DNA from: UBA4421 sp028228615
GTDB taxonomy: Bacteria > Pseudomonadota > Gammaproteobacteria > Pseudomonadales > Azotimanducaceae
Direction of reading: 5' to 3'
DNA length: 64,000 bases
NCBI GenBank assembly: GCA_028228615.1
Contig: JAOJBS010000004.1
Span: 56,303-120,302 of the forward strand
Part shown: piece by piece, positions 27,246 through 36,725 of the stretch
Layout of the letters: every line of letters begins with the position of its first letter
Position numbering within the stretch: position 1 is the stretch's first letter
Notes under the pieces: generated by a model
The model's input: the letters and a program-made list of their open reading frames with translations, nothing else
Told to the model about the DNA's origin: nothing
Database searches by the model: none
Translations under genes and position numbers: made by a program

Positions 27246-28400
27246 TCAAATACCCATAATTTTCTTATATTGCTCTAAAATTCTCTCAATAGAAAAATGT
27301 TCACCCCTCGAACGTCCTGCTCCTACATACCTGTCTACAGTGTCTTTATTACTTAACAACGTATTAATCGCACTCACTAGTTCCTTTATTGCACCAACAG
27401 GATATAAAATCCCGAAGTCTGCGATTTCCACCCCGTCTGTTAATAGCTCATTTATGCCCGTGTTCGGCGCCAAAATTTCTCTAGGACCACTAACACAATC
27501 TGAGGATATTACTGGCGTCCCACAAATCATAGCTTCTACTAAGACGTTTGGAAATCCCTCACTCTCGCTACAGCTAACCAACACATCGGCTCGTGAGATA
27601 TATTTAAAAGGATTTCTCACCTGCCCTAAAAAATGTACTCTATTATGAAGCTTTAAATCACTAGCTTGTTGAATTAAATTTAACTTTTCTGGACCCTCCC
27701 CTAAAAATATCACTTCGACGTTGGTGTCTAAATCATCCAGACATTCAATTAAATCATGATTCCTCTTCAAAGGTATAAGACGTCCTACTGAAATGAGATA
27801 AGTTATTCCACTTTTTAAATCAAAGTTATCCACATATTCCTGCGATAACTTTAAAATATTTTTTATGTCGCAAGGATTATTTATTACTATTTTATTATTT
27901 GGAAACTGAAATAACCTCTGCATATCATTTTGCATTCCTTGAGCTTTACAAACTAATAAATCAGCTTTTTTATAAAGATGTTTAATAAGGAATAAATTGA
28001 GCTTTCCAATAAATCCCAGTTCCGTATACCTACTAACTCGTCCTGCTGTGACGATTTGCGCTGTATGTTTGGAAAAAAAATAAGACGCAATTATGTTCAC
28101 ATAATTAGCTCTAAAGAGATGACTTTGAATTAGTTGAATGTTATTCGAAACAATATACTTTTTTAGTCTCCAACTAAAGATAGGCAAAAATAGTAGTTTT
28201 TTGAATCCACTTTCTCTGCCAGTGAAGCTTGATAAATAAGTCACTTTTACACCACTCGCAATAGGATAAAAATCATCTTTCTCGAGGCAAATTAACTCCG
28301 TTTCGTAGCCTTGGTCTGACAACTTATTAACAATTATCGATAACACTTTCTCGGCGCCGCCGTGCGTCAAAGAATTTATCAAAAATACTAATTTTTGCAT
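27246..28400 (-). CDS. Glycosyltransferase family 4
   Basis: This 384-residue GT-B glycosyltransferase opens with LVFLINSLTHGGAEKVLSII, typical of GT4 O-antigen and capsule transferases. YLISVGRLIPLKRNHDLI starts the donor domain, and SCSESEGFPNVLVEAMICG is the E-x7-E motif. It is cytoplasmic and probably membrane-associated. Donor and linkage are unknown. It is immediately followed by the deacetylase gene, so the deacetylase may act on its product. Confidence 0.88.
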   Translation of the reverse strand: MQKLVFLINSLTHGGAEKVLSIIVNKLSDQGYETELICLEKDDFYPIASGVKVTYLSSFTGRESGFKKLLFLPIFSWRLKKYIVSNNIQLIQSHLFRANYVNIIASYFFSKHTAQIVTAGRVSRYTELGFIGKLNLFLIKHLYKKADLLVCKAQGMQNDMQRLFQFPNNKIVINNPCDIKNILKLSQEYVDNFDLKSGITYLISVGRLIPLKRNHDLIECLDDLDTNVEVIFLGEGPEKLNLIQQASDLKLHNRVHFLGQVRNPFKYISRADVLVSCSESEGFPNVLVEAMICGTPVISSDCVSGPREILAPNTGINELLTDGVEIADFGILYPVGAIKELVSAINTLLSNKDTVDRYVGAGRSRGEHFSIERILEQYKKIMGI

Positions 28401-28473
28401 TCAAAAATTTCCACTATATTGATATTCAACTTGAAAATAGTTTATGAATAGATTAATCCATAAAAATATATGA

Positions 28474-29349
28474 TCAGGAAAGATCATCTATTTCCAAATA
28501 TTGGCTAAGCAACGCATTCTTCGATGATATTAAGCAGGGAGTGTAAACTTCAGAAATAACGATGCAACAATCAGTAACAGTTGGCACTCCATATTCAGGG
28601 TTTGCAGTACTATGGAGTGGCTTAGTATAGTTCTTATCTAGCCCCCCATAATCTCCATGAAAATCCTGAATACTTTGATCTACAAAATATCCGGCGTAGC
28701 CATCTACACCTACGAGTGTTATTTTTTCTGCACCTATGTAATAACCTATCAGTGCGCATAAAACAGTCGATGATCTACAATGCACGGTAAGGCCGAGCAA
28801 AGTATGTATTGGAACAACTTTCAAAAATTTTAAAAATGCAGCAAATAATACGGAACTCCCATTAGGTGGTTTTATTACTTGAGTAAAGAATAGATTATTC
28901 TTCAGGCTATCAGGTATGGAAACCTCTATAAGAGATTGCAGTGCTTGATCTCCTTTAACTCCATCGATAAAGATTATGGTGTTTCTATATTCAACTTCTT
29001 TCTCCGTTAGTTTTTTAGAGAAATCTTTTAACCACCGCTGCATTGGTTCAGATCTACCCGACTCAATAATGTAGATATCTGGAACAAAGTCATTCCAAAT
29101 CCAGCGACCGGTAGCCATAGAAACTTTTTTAGCTATATTGTCAAACTGTACTTCTGTTAATTCATTTACTGTTGGCCCCGAACCAAGGACAACAAAACCA
29201 TTTGATATTTTATTTTTCAAATGATCTAAATATGAGTATCGAAACCGTCTATTATTCCGTAATTCATTCAAAATGACCTCCGGCAAATCCCGGAGGAGCT
29301 TCAGTAGCACTACCAAATACGGCATGTGAGTTTTCGCTAGACCTATCAT
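28474..29349 (-). CDS. GT42/DUF115-like putative nonulosonate transferase
   Basis: This 291-residue protein I do not firmly recognise. VVLGSGPTVNELTEVQ resembles the nucleotide-binding start of GT42 sialyltransferases (CstII: AGNGPSLKEID) and of MptE/DUF115 proteins. A later block, CRSSTVLCALIGYYIGAEK, and ITLVGVDGY match the conserved SS...A...LG..I.L.G.D pattern of those folds. In a locus making CMP-nonulosonic acid, a GT42-like enzyme would be the natural transferase for that sugar; this is inference. Its start overlaps the preceding gene by ATGA. Confidence 0.6.
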   Translation of the reverse strand: MIGLAKTHMPYLVVLLKLLRDLPEVILNELRNNRRFRYSYLDHLKNKISNGFVVLGSGPTVNELTEVQFDNIAKKVSMATGRWIWNDFVPDIYIIESGRSEPMQRWLKDFSKKLTEKEVEYRNTIIFIDGVKGDQALQSLIEVSIPDSLKNNLFFTQVIKPPNGSSVLFAAFLKFLKVVPIHTLLGLTVHCRSSTVLCALIGYYIGAEKITLVGVDGYAGYFVDQSIQDFHGDYGGLDKNYTKPLHSTANPEYGVPTVTDCCIVISEVYTPCLISSKNALLSQYLEIDDLS

Positions 29350-30776
29350 TCTGACTTACTCGTTTTTCGCTTTAACTGATTAACTTCATCTGAACTTTTC
29401 AACACCAATAATGTATTTGAGAGCAACTTTACAACCATTTTTTCTGAGCTCGTAGCAGTAAAAAAATTAATTATTTTTTTATACAGGGCATTACTTATAC
29501 CCCCAAACTTACTTAAAGCATAGGTAAGCTCACTTCCCTTGCCAGGAAGTGATATGGAGATCCTAATTATCACACCCACGGAAATAATTGAAAGAGGAAG
29601 TAAAAATAAAAGTAGTCTATCTTTTAAGTTTTCTCTATCCACGTGATTAAATAGAACTTTTATTTGATCAGATACGATAGAAAATGTGTCGAATTGCTTA
29701 CCAACCAAGCTATCTGCGAGGTCACCATCACCCCAATTTGTTTTAGATTCAGAGGACATCATTATTTGAGTAACTTCACTGAACAATTCCCCTGGGGTTG
29801 TCGTTAATATACTGCACTTCGCAGACGCATTACTCATCAATAGACTCATGACGTCTGAGTCTATTTCAGGCACAAATGATATGGTTGGTAACCTTAACGC
29901 CGCTCCCTCTACTAAGGTTGTACTTGATGACCCGATAGAGGCAACGCTACTAAGCATCCAGGGTATTACAGAATATCTCCCATCGACAACTACAGCTATA
30001 TGTCCCGCGAATAATTTTGTAAAAAAAGACACATCCTCAGATGGGTGTGGTCTGAAGACTATTTTTACACCTTTACTGCCATGTTCATTAGTGAAGAGCC
30101 TTACAAATTCTAGAAATGCAAACAAAGTCGCCTGACTCTGCTCCGACCACTCGAGTAAATCATGGACATGATCAGGCAATAGCCCTTGATCAAGTAATAA
30201 GCCTTGCATCGAATTACGATCAAAAGAAGAATGGTAGTGATATTTCAAACCGGCAGTCGAGTTATATAAAATATACTGACCGTGCTCAGCTTTGATCTCT
30301 TTTATTTCATCACTATAAAACGTCTCTAATTGACTTTTCGTCATAGAACTCCGAATAAATCCAGAAAGACATAACTTATCACTAATTTTTGCTCCATGGG
30401 CTATGCTTAATTTTGAATATTCGTCATCATTTGCGCAAAAAATTGTATCAATTAAATGACTTACTTTTGGTGAAATTGCAAATGGGTCAAATCGCTCCTT
30501 AGTATCAAATGTCACTAGAGATTCGGCATTTTGCGTGGTTGTGCAGAATCCCTGTCTTTTTAGCTTGGTTAGCAGAGTCAAAGTGTAGTTTTGAGCGCTC
30601 TTCATATGCCAAATACCCTTTGGCAATAGCCCTAGTCTCAATAATATCTTGAGATGTAACGCACTACCTGTGACCACATAGTCTGATGCGGCAGATGATA
30701 AGAGCTCATCAGATAACATAAGGACTGAATCTATTTCTCGTGTAAGCGTTTCTATAGGGAAATACACAATTTTCAT
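29346..30776 (-). CDS. Surface carbohydrate biosynthesis protein (GT-B-like)
   Basis: This protein of about 476 residues opens with MKIVYFPIETLTREIDSVLM, like the family annotated as surface carbohydrate biosynthesis proteins in sialic/legionaminic-type loci. FRPHPSED near two thirds and GSSSTTLVEGAALRLPTISF resemble the donor-binding half of polysialyltransferase/TagF-like GT-B enzymes. The C-terminal third carries two hydrophobic stretches. I use the ATG at 30776 because the family motif starts there. It is probably a glycosyltransferase; donor unknown. Confidence 0.7.
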   Translation of the reverse strand: MKIVYFPIETLTREIDSVLMLSDELLSSAASDYVVTGSALHLKILLRLGLLPKGIWHMKSAQNYTLTLLTKLKRQGFCTTTQNAESLVTFDTKERFDPFAISPKVSHLIDTIFCANDDEYSKLSIAHGAKISDKLCLSGFIRSSMTKSQLETFYSDEIKEIKAEHGQYILYNSTAGLKYHYHSSFDRNSMQGLLLDQGLLPDHVHDLLEWSEQSQATLFAFLEFVRLFTNEHGSKGVKIVFRPHPSEDVSFFTKLFAGHIAVVVDGRYSVIPWMLSSVASIGSSSTTLVEGAALRLPTISFVPEIDSDVMSLLMSNASAKCSILTTTPGELFSEVTQIMMSSESKTNWGDGDLADSLVGKQFDTFSIVSDQIKVLFNHVDRENLKDRLLLFLLPLSIISVGVIIRISISLPGKGSELTYALSKFGGISNALYKKIINFFTATSSEKMVVKLLSNTLLVLKSSDEVNQLKRKTSKSE

Positions 30777-31286
30777 ACTATAAATATTACTCCAATAAAA
30801 TTTGTTTGGGTACGCGGGCAAACCTAAAAAGGTGATAGCTAAATAATCTCAACTAAGTTAATTAATCCTTGCTCAAGACGGTTGCATTAAGCAAGGAGCA
30901 AAACCAGTTTGTCTCATTGTTAAAATCAGGTATTCGTTGAAAACGGTTTATACATGCTCTCCAAGTGGCTCTACGAGAATAAATAAAAATAAGCTAACCA
31001 ATACTACTAAGTTACAGGTGCTGAAATTATCTGTAAGCCCTAGACTGGTAAACTATTAATTTTTCTAGTGGTGGAATATCCCTCTGCATTAATAGATTAA
31101 ATAAAAAGTACATAATGTTCCCTTACCTTGCAGTTAGCCTTAGTAAATATCAGTTGCCTTGACCTATACACCGATAGCCACGAACAAATAATACCAAGTT
31201 CCATTAGGTGGACTAGAGTTTTTTTCAAATATTTGAGCACTTTATTGAGTCTAGTTTAGATTCCTAAAATCCAAAATCTTCCAAGA
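30777..31286. other. Gap inside the locus, no recognised gene
   Basis: This stretch of about 510 bases between the polymerase stop and the next start is very AT-rich and unusual in an otherwise tightly packed locus. The only coding-like trace is a minus-strand open stretch of about 43 codons ending at 30862 (rich in Trp, Arg and Cys, with no plausible start). It may be a gene remnant. No terminator or promoter could be defined with confidence. Confidence 0.5.
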
Positions 31287-32384
31287 TTAGCCTTTGCTAC
31301 TATTTTTCGGACTTAATTCAAAAACAAGTATAATCAAAAATATCAGGGTTAAGAGCGCAGAGGGGATCATACCCTGTCTCGGACCAAGAATATTTGGACC
31401 TGCCATAACCCCAAAGCACACTGTTATAAAAATAGGCATATATAAAAACCAAATACCAATAGGGTTGTCAGCTGTAAATTTGAACATAGTCAACTTTTGT
31501 TGAATCGTACATTTAAGAAGTAACACAAAACTTACTAAAGTCGTGAAAAAGGAAACATAGAACCACACATACGCCTTTGAAGCATCAGTCTCAACATCAG
31601 TAATCATGGTAATATTCCAAGGAGCAGGTGAAAGGTAGAATAATCTGAATGCTTCTATAATATTAAAAAGGCTAAGCCCTCTAAATTGGCTTAATGCAAA
31701 ACTGTAAAACTCTAGTATGATTTCGAAAAAATTAAGTAAAAATATCCCTGCCAAACCTGCCAATCCAAATCTTACTAAGGAGCTTGAAAAAACAAAAAAA
31801 CATAAAAACAAAAAAACAATAAACAATAGAGATAGCTCTGGTCTTAATCCAAAGATAAAGACGAGAACCGCCAATAAAAAAAAGGATGTGACCAAATTAC
31901 GAGGCTTACCTGAAAATAAATTTTGATCCAACATTTGAATAGAAAGTGCTACAAATATGAGCGCGGCAGATAGAATCAAATCATCTCGAAGTAAGGTTGT
32001 ATGATAAGCATGAAAGACAGGGTTTAGATATAGGAAAGCAGCATATAAATAGAGAGGCTGCTTGCTTACATATTTTCGTATTCTACCTAGAAGGATATGA
32101 ACAGAAAAAAGATAAAACATGAACTTCAAAATAAATAACATCAAAAGCGCATAAGTACTAAATTGCGATGCTAATGCGATTAATAGCGAGCTAACCCAGA
32201 ACTTCGGCGCAATGGTAGTGAGTGAACCTGACTCAATGAAATTGCTGGCATGTGTATATATGGTCTTCTCGTCAGAGCCAAAATATTCAGCATACTCTTG
32301 GATACTAAGCATATAGCTATCTGCGAGAAACGTAGTAAGAAAAAAAACTACAAAACTAAAGCAAAACAGAGCTCTCAAGACCAA
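31287..32384 (-). CDS. Multi-pass membrane protein, probable Wzy polymerase
   Basis: This 365-residue hydrophobic protein has about ten membrane segments. A larger loop sits near residues 235-265 and a late GPNILGPRQGMIP loop precedes the final helix, the layout of EpsG/Wzy-type polymerases. Sequence conservation among Wzy proteins is too low for a firm call. No other polymerase candidate exists in the locus. The start is a TTG with GGAGGG 6 bases before it, and it overlaps the end of the CMP-sugar synthetase gene by 10 bases. Confidence 0.65.
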   Translation of the reverse strand: MVLRALFCFSFVVFFLTTFLADSYMLSIQEYAEYFGSDEKTIYTHASNFIESGSLTTIAPKFWVSSLLIALASQFSTYALLMLFILKFMFYLFSVHILLGRIRKYVSKQPLYLYAAFLYLNPVFHAYHTTLLRDDLILSAALIFVALSIQMLDQNLFSGKPRNLVTSFFLLAVLVFIFGLRPELSLLFIVFLFLCFFVFSSSLVRFGLAGLAGIFLLNFFEIILEFYSFALSQFRGLSLFNIIEAFRLFYLSPAPWNITMITDVETDASKAYVWFYVSFFTTLVSFVLLLKCTIQQKLTMFKFTADNPIGIWFLYMPIFITVCFGVMAGPNILGPRQGMIPSALLTLIFLIILVFELSPKNSSKG

Positions 32385-33079
32385 CTTTTACCCTCCATAC
32401 CAATCAACTCTGCTGCTCTATCTAAATCAGATTGGGTGTCAATATCCAAACTTTGGATAACACTCATCTGGTAACCTACAGTTTTATCCGTAAAAAAACT
32501 ACCATTATTCATGAATTCATTTGTATCAATAATATATATGGCGCCATTGCTTAAATAAGTTTTAGGTAACTCTTGTCGTCTCATAAATGGAAATCTATTA
32601 TTTCCGATACTCTCTATGAAACCATTTCTGTTGGACGTGAAGGTCTTGAGTACTTTATTATCAGTTTCAACTATACTAATCACGCCGCTAGCTTCCCTTT
32701 TAAACTTAAACTCTAGAGCTTCATCAATATTCTTGGATGTTCTTAGGGGAGAGGTCGGTTGTAACAGTACTATCATATCGAAAGTTTCATTATTGGAACG
32801 TAAATATTCGATTGCATGAATTACAACAGACTCAGAGTTTGATGTGTCACCAGCTAAACTTTTGGGACGCTCGAGTACTTCAGCGCCATATTCATCAGCC
32901 ACGGACAAGATTTCCTTATCCTCAGAACTTACTAGCGTTTTAGTGATGTATTTTGACTCCAAAGAAGCTTTTATAGTCCATGCGATTAGAGGAGATCCAG
33001 CTAAATCAACAATATTTTTTCTTAATAATCCTTTTGATCCTCCTCGGGCAGGTATTATAGCTATTATTCTCTGGTCCAT
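32375..33079 (-). CDS. CMP-nonulosonate cytidylyltransferase (NeuA/LegF-type)
   Basis: This 234-residue acylneuraminate cytidylyltransferase has IIPARGGSKGLLRKNI at the N-terminus (CTP-binding loop), LLQPTSPLRTS near 105-115 and the C-terminal SLDIDTQSDLDRA. It activates a nonulosonic acid (Neu, Leg or Pse type) with CTP. It belongs to the tight group amidotransferase-HisH-HisF-dehydratase-NeuC-NeuB and so should act last in making CMP-sugar. Which stereoisomer it uses cannot be read from the sequence. Confidence 0.92.
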   Translation of the reverse strand: MDQRIIAIIPARGGSKGLLRKNIVDLAGSPLIAWTIKASLESKYITKTLVSSEDKEILSVADEYGAEVLERPKSLAGDTSNSESVVIHAIEYLRSNNETFDMIVLLQPTSPLRTSKNIDEALEFKFKREASGVISIVETDNKVLKTFTSNRNGFIESIGNNRFPFMRRQELPKTYLSNGAIYIIDTNEFMNNGSFFTDKTVGYQMSVIQSLDIDTQSDLDRAAELIGMEGKSWS

Positions 33080-33082
33080 AAC

Positions 33083-34294
33083 TCAATCTGACACCATATG
33101 TCGTAATTTCCATTTTCCTTTAACTTTCTCCCAAAGATGGGGACTCCTATGCTTATCAATCGTTTCCCAAAATTCTTGCTCAGAGGAACTAATGTACTCT
33201 AAGAACTCCTTAAAATATGCTTTTGGAAATTCAGTATCGTACTTGTTAACCAAGTAGACCGCTTCCTCTCTTGTTATTTTACCATTTCGAACTTCCTGAG
33301 CCGCGTCATACGTACACCTTCCTATGCCAAATTTGATTAAGGTTGTAAGATAATGAAATGGATCTATTTTGTCGTCTATGCTGCTATATTTTGAGTATGT
33401 TCCCTCGGTACGCACTGGGTTTGCCTGGAAACCAGTGTTCTCAACTGCATAGTAATAACATTCCTGAGGATCCCAGTTTAAGTAATATCCTAGATAATGC
33501 ACCGATATAGCACTATTAATTAGCTCATCCTTAGTTGGCGCTATGTATGGAGCAAAATCATTTTTTGTGTATCTCCCTGACGCAATATAATCTGCCATGG
33601 TGATACCACCAAATTTCATATCTAAAGGATCCTCCGAAGAATAAAAGCCCGCATCCATTACTGGACTTACATTTTCTTCAATAGCATTCCCGTATTCAGC
33701 CTGATTTTCACCATACATAACCAATTTGATACCGTACTTTTTAGCCATTGCAGGTCCTATAATTCGCTGACCTACTATAAAAGGTTGAAAAGGATGCAAT
33801 AAATTATGAAATGCATTCCGAGTCATTTCCCTATGTAGCTTTCCACTTGGAGTATATAAGATATTATCTAGCCCACCTGTATGCATCCATTCCTGCATAT
33901 TTTTCCAACCAATATCAGTATATAAATGGGGTGCCCATGTAACTGTAAGCGGATTCATACCATATTTGTATTTTAAAATATGAGCCGTAAACGCACTATC
34001 TTTGCCGCCGCTGCCAGGTACAATTACATCATAAGAGCCATCTGAGCTTTTAAATTTTTCTAGCAACTCCCGTAATTTACTTTCGCGTTGCTGCCAATCG
34101 ATATTTATTTCTTTTTCTTCATGAAAAACACAGGCCGAACAGACGCCATCTTGATTAAAGTTAATTACACGTTTCTTCTCGCCTTTATCACTTTTAAACT
34201 CAATTGTTGAGCTTGGCCTTTGGTTAGAGATCACGCATTTCCTACAAAATTTAACGTCTTTTGGTAGACCATAATAAGCTTCTTTTGATTCCAT
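33083..34294 (-). CDS. N-acetyl sugar amidotransferase (WbpG/PseA-type)
   Basis: This protein of about 403 residues has a P-loop of the PP-ATPase kind (VPGSGGKDSAFTAH) and four cysteines in two CxxC pairs (FCRKCV and CSACV) before it. It is the WbpG/PseA family, which converts an N-acetyl group into an acetamidino group using ATP and ammonia. The ATG at 34294 shares its last base with the HisH stop (TAATG) and has AGGA 9 bases upstream. HisH/HisF immediately before it supply and channel the ammonia. Confidence 0.92.
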   Translation of the reverse strand: MESKEAYYGLPKDVKFCRKCVISNQRPSSTIEFKSDKGEKKRVINFNQDGVCSACVFHEEKEINIDWQQRESKLRELLEKFKSSDGSYDVIVPGSGGKDSAFTAHILKYKYGMNPLTVTWAPHLYTDIGWKNMQEWMHTGGLDNILYTPSGKLHREMTRNAFHNLLHPFQPFIVGQRIIGPAMAKKYGIKLVMYGENQAEYGNAIEENVSPVMDAGFYSSEDPLDMKFGGITMADYIASGRYTKNDFAPYIAPTKDELINSAISVHYLGYYLNWDPQECYYYAVENTGFQANPVRTEGTYSKYSSIDDKIDPFHYLTTLIKFGIGRCTYDAAQEVRNGKITREEAVYLVNKYDTEFPKAYFKEFLEYISSSEQEFWETIDKHRSPHLWEKVKGKWKLRHMVSD

Positions 34295-34941
34295 TATTTT
34301 AATTCCTGACAAATTTTTGAAAAATTATTAATGATTTTGAGGCCTTCTACTGCACTTTTTTCTGGATGAAACTGACATCCATAAATATTTTCTTTCCTGA
34401 CCGACGAACAAAATTTTACATCTTGATAAGTCGTTGTTGACAAAATATTCTCAAATTTGCTCGGTATAGCCGCAAAACTATGTACAAAATACATTTCTTC
34501 CAAGTCACTCACCAAGTTTAATATACTATTATTCCATTGGCTTCCCTCATCCTTGGATATATTGTTCCAACTAACATGAGGTAGCTTGATTTTATTGCCT
34601 TTAGGATGCTTCAATTTTTCCACTGTTCCATCTATCAAATTTAAGCCATGGGTTATACCAAATTCAGAACTCTGACTGAATAGCATCTGCATGCCTAAAC
34701 ATATTCCCATTATTGGTTTGCCTGACGATGCAACATCTTGAACAAAACTAACTAAATCATGCTGAGTCAATGAGCGCATACCATGAGCAAATGCGCCAAC
34801 ACCCGGAATAATCAATCCGTCAGCTGATGAAATTAGAGATTTGTCATTGGTAATAATCACTTCACTACCGATTTTTGCAAATGCATTGTAGATGCTCAAA
34901 ACATTACCTACGCCATAGTCCAAAATGGCAATTGTTGTCAT
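34294..34941 (-). CDS. hisH: HisH2-like glutamine amidotransferase
   Basis: This 215-residue class-I glutamine amidotransferase of the HisH type has its nucleophile Cys81 in GICLGMQMLF. The partner His and Glu sit in CQFHPEKSA near the C-terminus. It releases ammonia from glutamine. Because it is coupled by ATGA to the HisF-like gene and by TAATG to the sugar amidotransferase, it serves sugar amidination rather than histidine synthesis, as in P. aeruginosa O5. There are no other his genes in the window. Confidence 0.92.
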   Translation of the reverse strand: MTTIAILDYGVGNVLSIYNAFAKIGSEVIITNDKSLISSADGLIIPGVGAFAHGMRSLTQHDLVSFVQDVASSGKPIMGICLGMQMLFSQSSEFGITHGLNLIDGTVEKLKHPKGNKIKLPHVSWNNISKDEGSQWNNSILNLVSDLEEMYFVHSFAAIPSKFENILSTTTYQDVKFCSSVRKENIYGCQFHPEKSAVEGLKIINNFSKICQELK

Positions 34942-35696
34942 ATTCTCACCTCAATACCCTTAGCCCTTAATTCATTTTTTAGCTCCAAAACGTCAACCAA
35001 GTCGTAATGAAAAATAGACGCATTTGCAACAGCATCAGCATTACTTAATTTAAGTACTTCTTCCACATGCCCCACATTACCTGCCCCACCACTTACAATA
35101 ATCGGTATTTCAGTGCATCTTACTATTGAAGCCATTAGATCAGTAGCGAATCCTCTTTTTGTACCTTCCGAGTCAATTGAGGTAACCATGATTTCGCCTG
35201 CGCCAAGCCGCTCTAAATTTTTAGCCCAGTCAATAACATCTTTCCCGCTTGGCTCTCTCCCATTGTCTGTATAAACTTCCCAGTGATTGCTAGAGATCGT
35301 CTTCGCATCTATAGAGGCCACGATACATTGCGATCCGAACATCTCAGACGCTTCTCTTATAAAATCGGGATTCCGGACCGCCTGAGTATTAATTGCAACC
35401 TTATCAGCACCAGATGCTAGAGCCACTTTAATATCTTCCAAAGTACGAATTCCACCTCCAACTGTGATGGGGATAAAAACGTCATGACAGGCAGATTTTA
35501 TAATATGGCTCAAACTATTTCGGTCGTAATATGACGCTACGGCATCCATAAAAATAATTTCATCGATCCCATGCCGATAATATTTTCTCGCCATTTCATT
35601 TGGATCACCTACTTTCCTGAGGCCCTCTAAATGAATTCCCTTTATCGCGAATTCATTTTTAACATCGATTCTTGCTATTACCCTTACTTTATTCAT
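34938..35696 (-). CDS. hisF: HisF2-like cyclase subunit
   Basis: This 252-residue (beta-alpha)8 barrel related to imidazole glycerol phosphate synthase HisF retains ARIDVKNEFAIKG at the N-terminus (catalytic-type Asp11) and ASIDAKT near 130. PITVGGGIRTLED and IIVSGGAGN match the phosphate-binding loops. In WbpG systems this paralogue forms a complex with HisH and channels ammonia to the amidotransferase. It overlaps hisH by four bases. Confidence 0.92.
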   Translation of the reverse strand: MNKVRVIARIDVKNEFAIKGIHLEGLRKVGDPNEMARKYYRHGIDEIIFMDAVASYYDRNSLSHIIKSACHDVFIPITVGGGIRTLEDIKVALASGADKVAINTQAVRNPDFIREASEMFGSQCIVASIDAKTISSNHWEVYTDNGREPSGKDVIDWAKNLERLGAGEIMVTSIDSEGTKRGFATDLMASIVRCTEIPIIVSGGAGNVGHVEEVLKLSNADAVANASIFHYDLVDVLELKNELRAKGIEVRI

Positions 35697-35768
35697 TTTA
35701 TATCCAGAGAGAGATTGTATTTTACTTTAGAGAAAAAACGAGTCTCACTAAAGCTCCATACACTCACC

Positions 35769-36725
35769 CTAGTAGATTCTCGATTTCAACAAAGATTCTT
35801 CAAGACTTTTGTCTGCTTCTGCGACAGTCGCAATCATCTCTTTTTCAGTCATGAATTCTGCGTTTTCAGATGAATATTCTCCACTAAGTTTATTATCCCC
35901 CGCATTTTCATAATCTCTAATAGTTATATATTTTCCCTCTAAAAATGTATTCGGTACTTCCTTCGCGCTAATTAGCGTTTCATTAAGTTTTTCTCCAGGC
36001 CTTAATCCTACATACTCAATGTTCTTTGAAATAACCTTTGCCAACTTAAGCATATTTGCCGTCTTCATTTTTTGAGATAGTATAAAAGGTTCGTTATCGC
36101 CTTGAGTCTTCACCAAAGCTTCGTGCACTAGACGCGCTGCCTCCTCGCGAGGAAACATCAATCTATTCATAGCTTCGTGAGTTAATGGCAAAGCTTTATT
36201 ATCGTCACGAAGACCAAGCCAGAATGGAATTACTGAGCCATGGCTATGTGAAACATTACCAAATCTGCACACTGAGAACTTGGTTTGAGTGGTGTGCGCC
36301 TCCAGAAACATTTTCTCCATGAGAGCTTTAGTAAAGCCATAGTTACTGTCAGCGCAGCATGCTTTATCAGTACTGATCGCTATAGTTATGGGAACAGTTG
36401 CCGCAACAGCCGCCTCAATAACATTAAGGCTACCAATAATATTGGATTTGATCGCCTGAATAGGGGAACTCTCCGCAGAATCAACGTGCTTTAAAGCGGC
36501 AGCATGGATAATAATATCTGGCTTTATTTTAGTAATACTGGTTTGCAACGCTAAACTATCTTCGACTGATCCCAAAATAATTTCAATATCTGGGAATTTT
36601 CGCTTTAACGAAACCTGCATTTTTTCATTGCGACTGTAGCTATAGAACTTATACTTCCCTTGATATTGCTCTATGAAACTGGATCCGACAGTGCCAGATC
36701 CGCCAGTAATAAATACTTTTTTCAT
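35769..36725 (-). CDS. Nucleotide-sugar 4,6-dehydratase-like (LegB/CapD-type)
   Basis: This 318-residue extended SDR has FITGGSGTVGSSFIEQY, AALKHVDSAE and STDKACCADSNYGFTKALMEK, the active-site block of the CapD/FlaA1/LegB group. It is the likely first enzyme of the nonulosonate route, making a 4-keto-6-deoxy-HexNAc nucleotide. Two adjacent Cys residues replace the usual AAN-type residues after STDKA, an oddity worth noting. It overlaps NeuC by one base. Specificity (UDP or GDP substrate; Leg or Pse type) is not predictable. Confidence 0.8.
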   Translation of the reverse strand: MKKVFITGGSGTVGSSFIEQYQGKYKFYSYSRNEKMQVSLKRKFPDIEIILGSVEDSLALQTSITKIKPDIIIHAAALKHVDSAESSPIQAIKSNIIGSLNVIEAAVAATVPITIAISTDKACCADSNYGFTKALMEKMFLEAHTTQTKFSVCRFGNVSHSHGSVIPFWLGLRDDNKALPLTHEAMNRLMFPREEAARLVHEALVKTQGDNEPFILSQKMKTANMLKLAKVISKNIEYVGLRPGEKLNETLISAKEVPNTFLEGKYITIRDYENAGDNKLSGEYSSENAEFMTEKEMIATVAEADKSLEESLLKSRIY

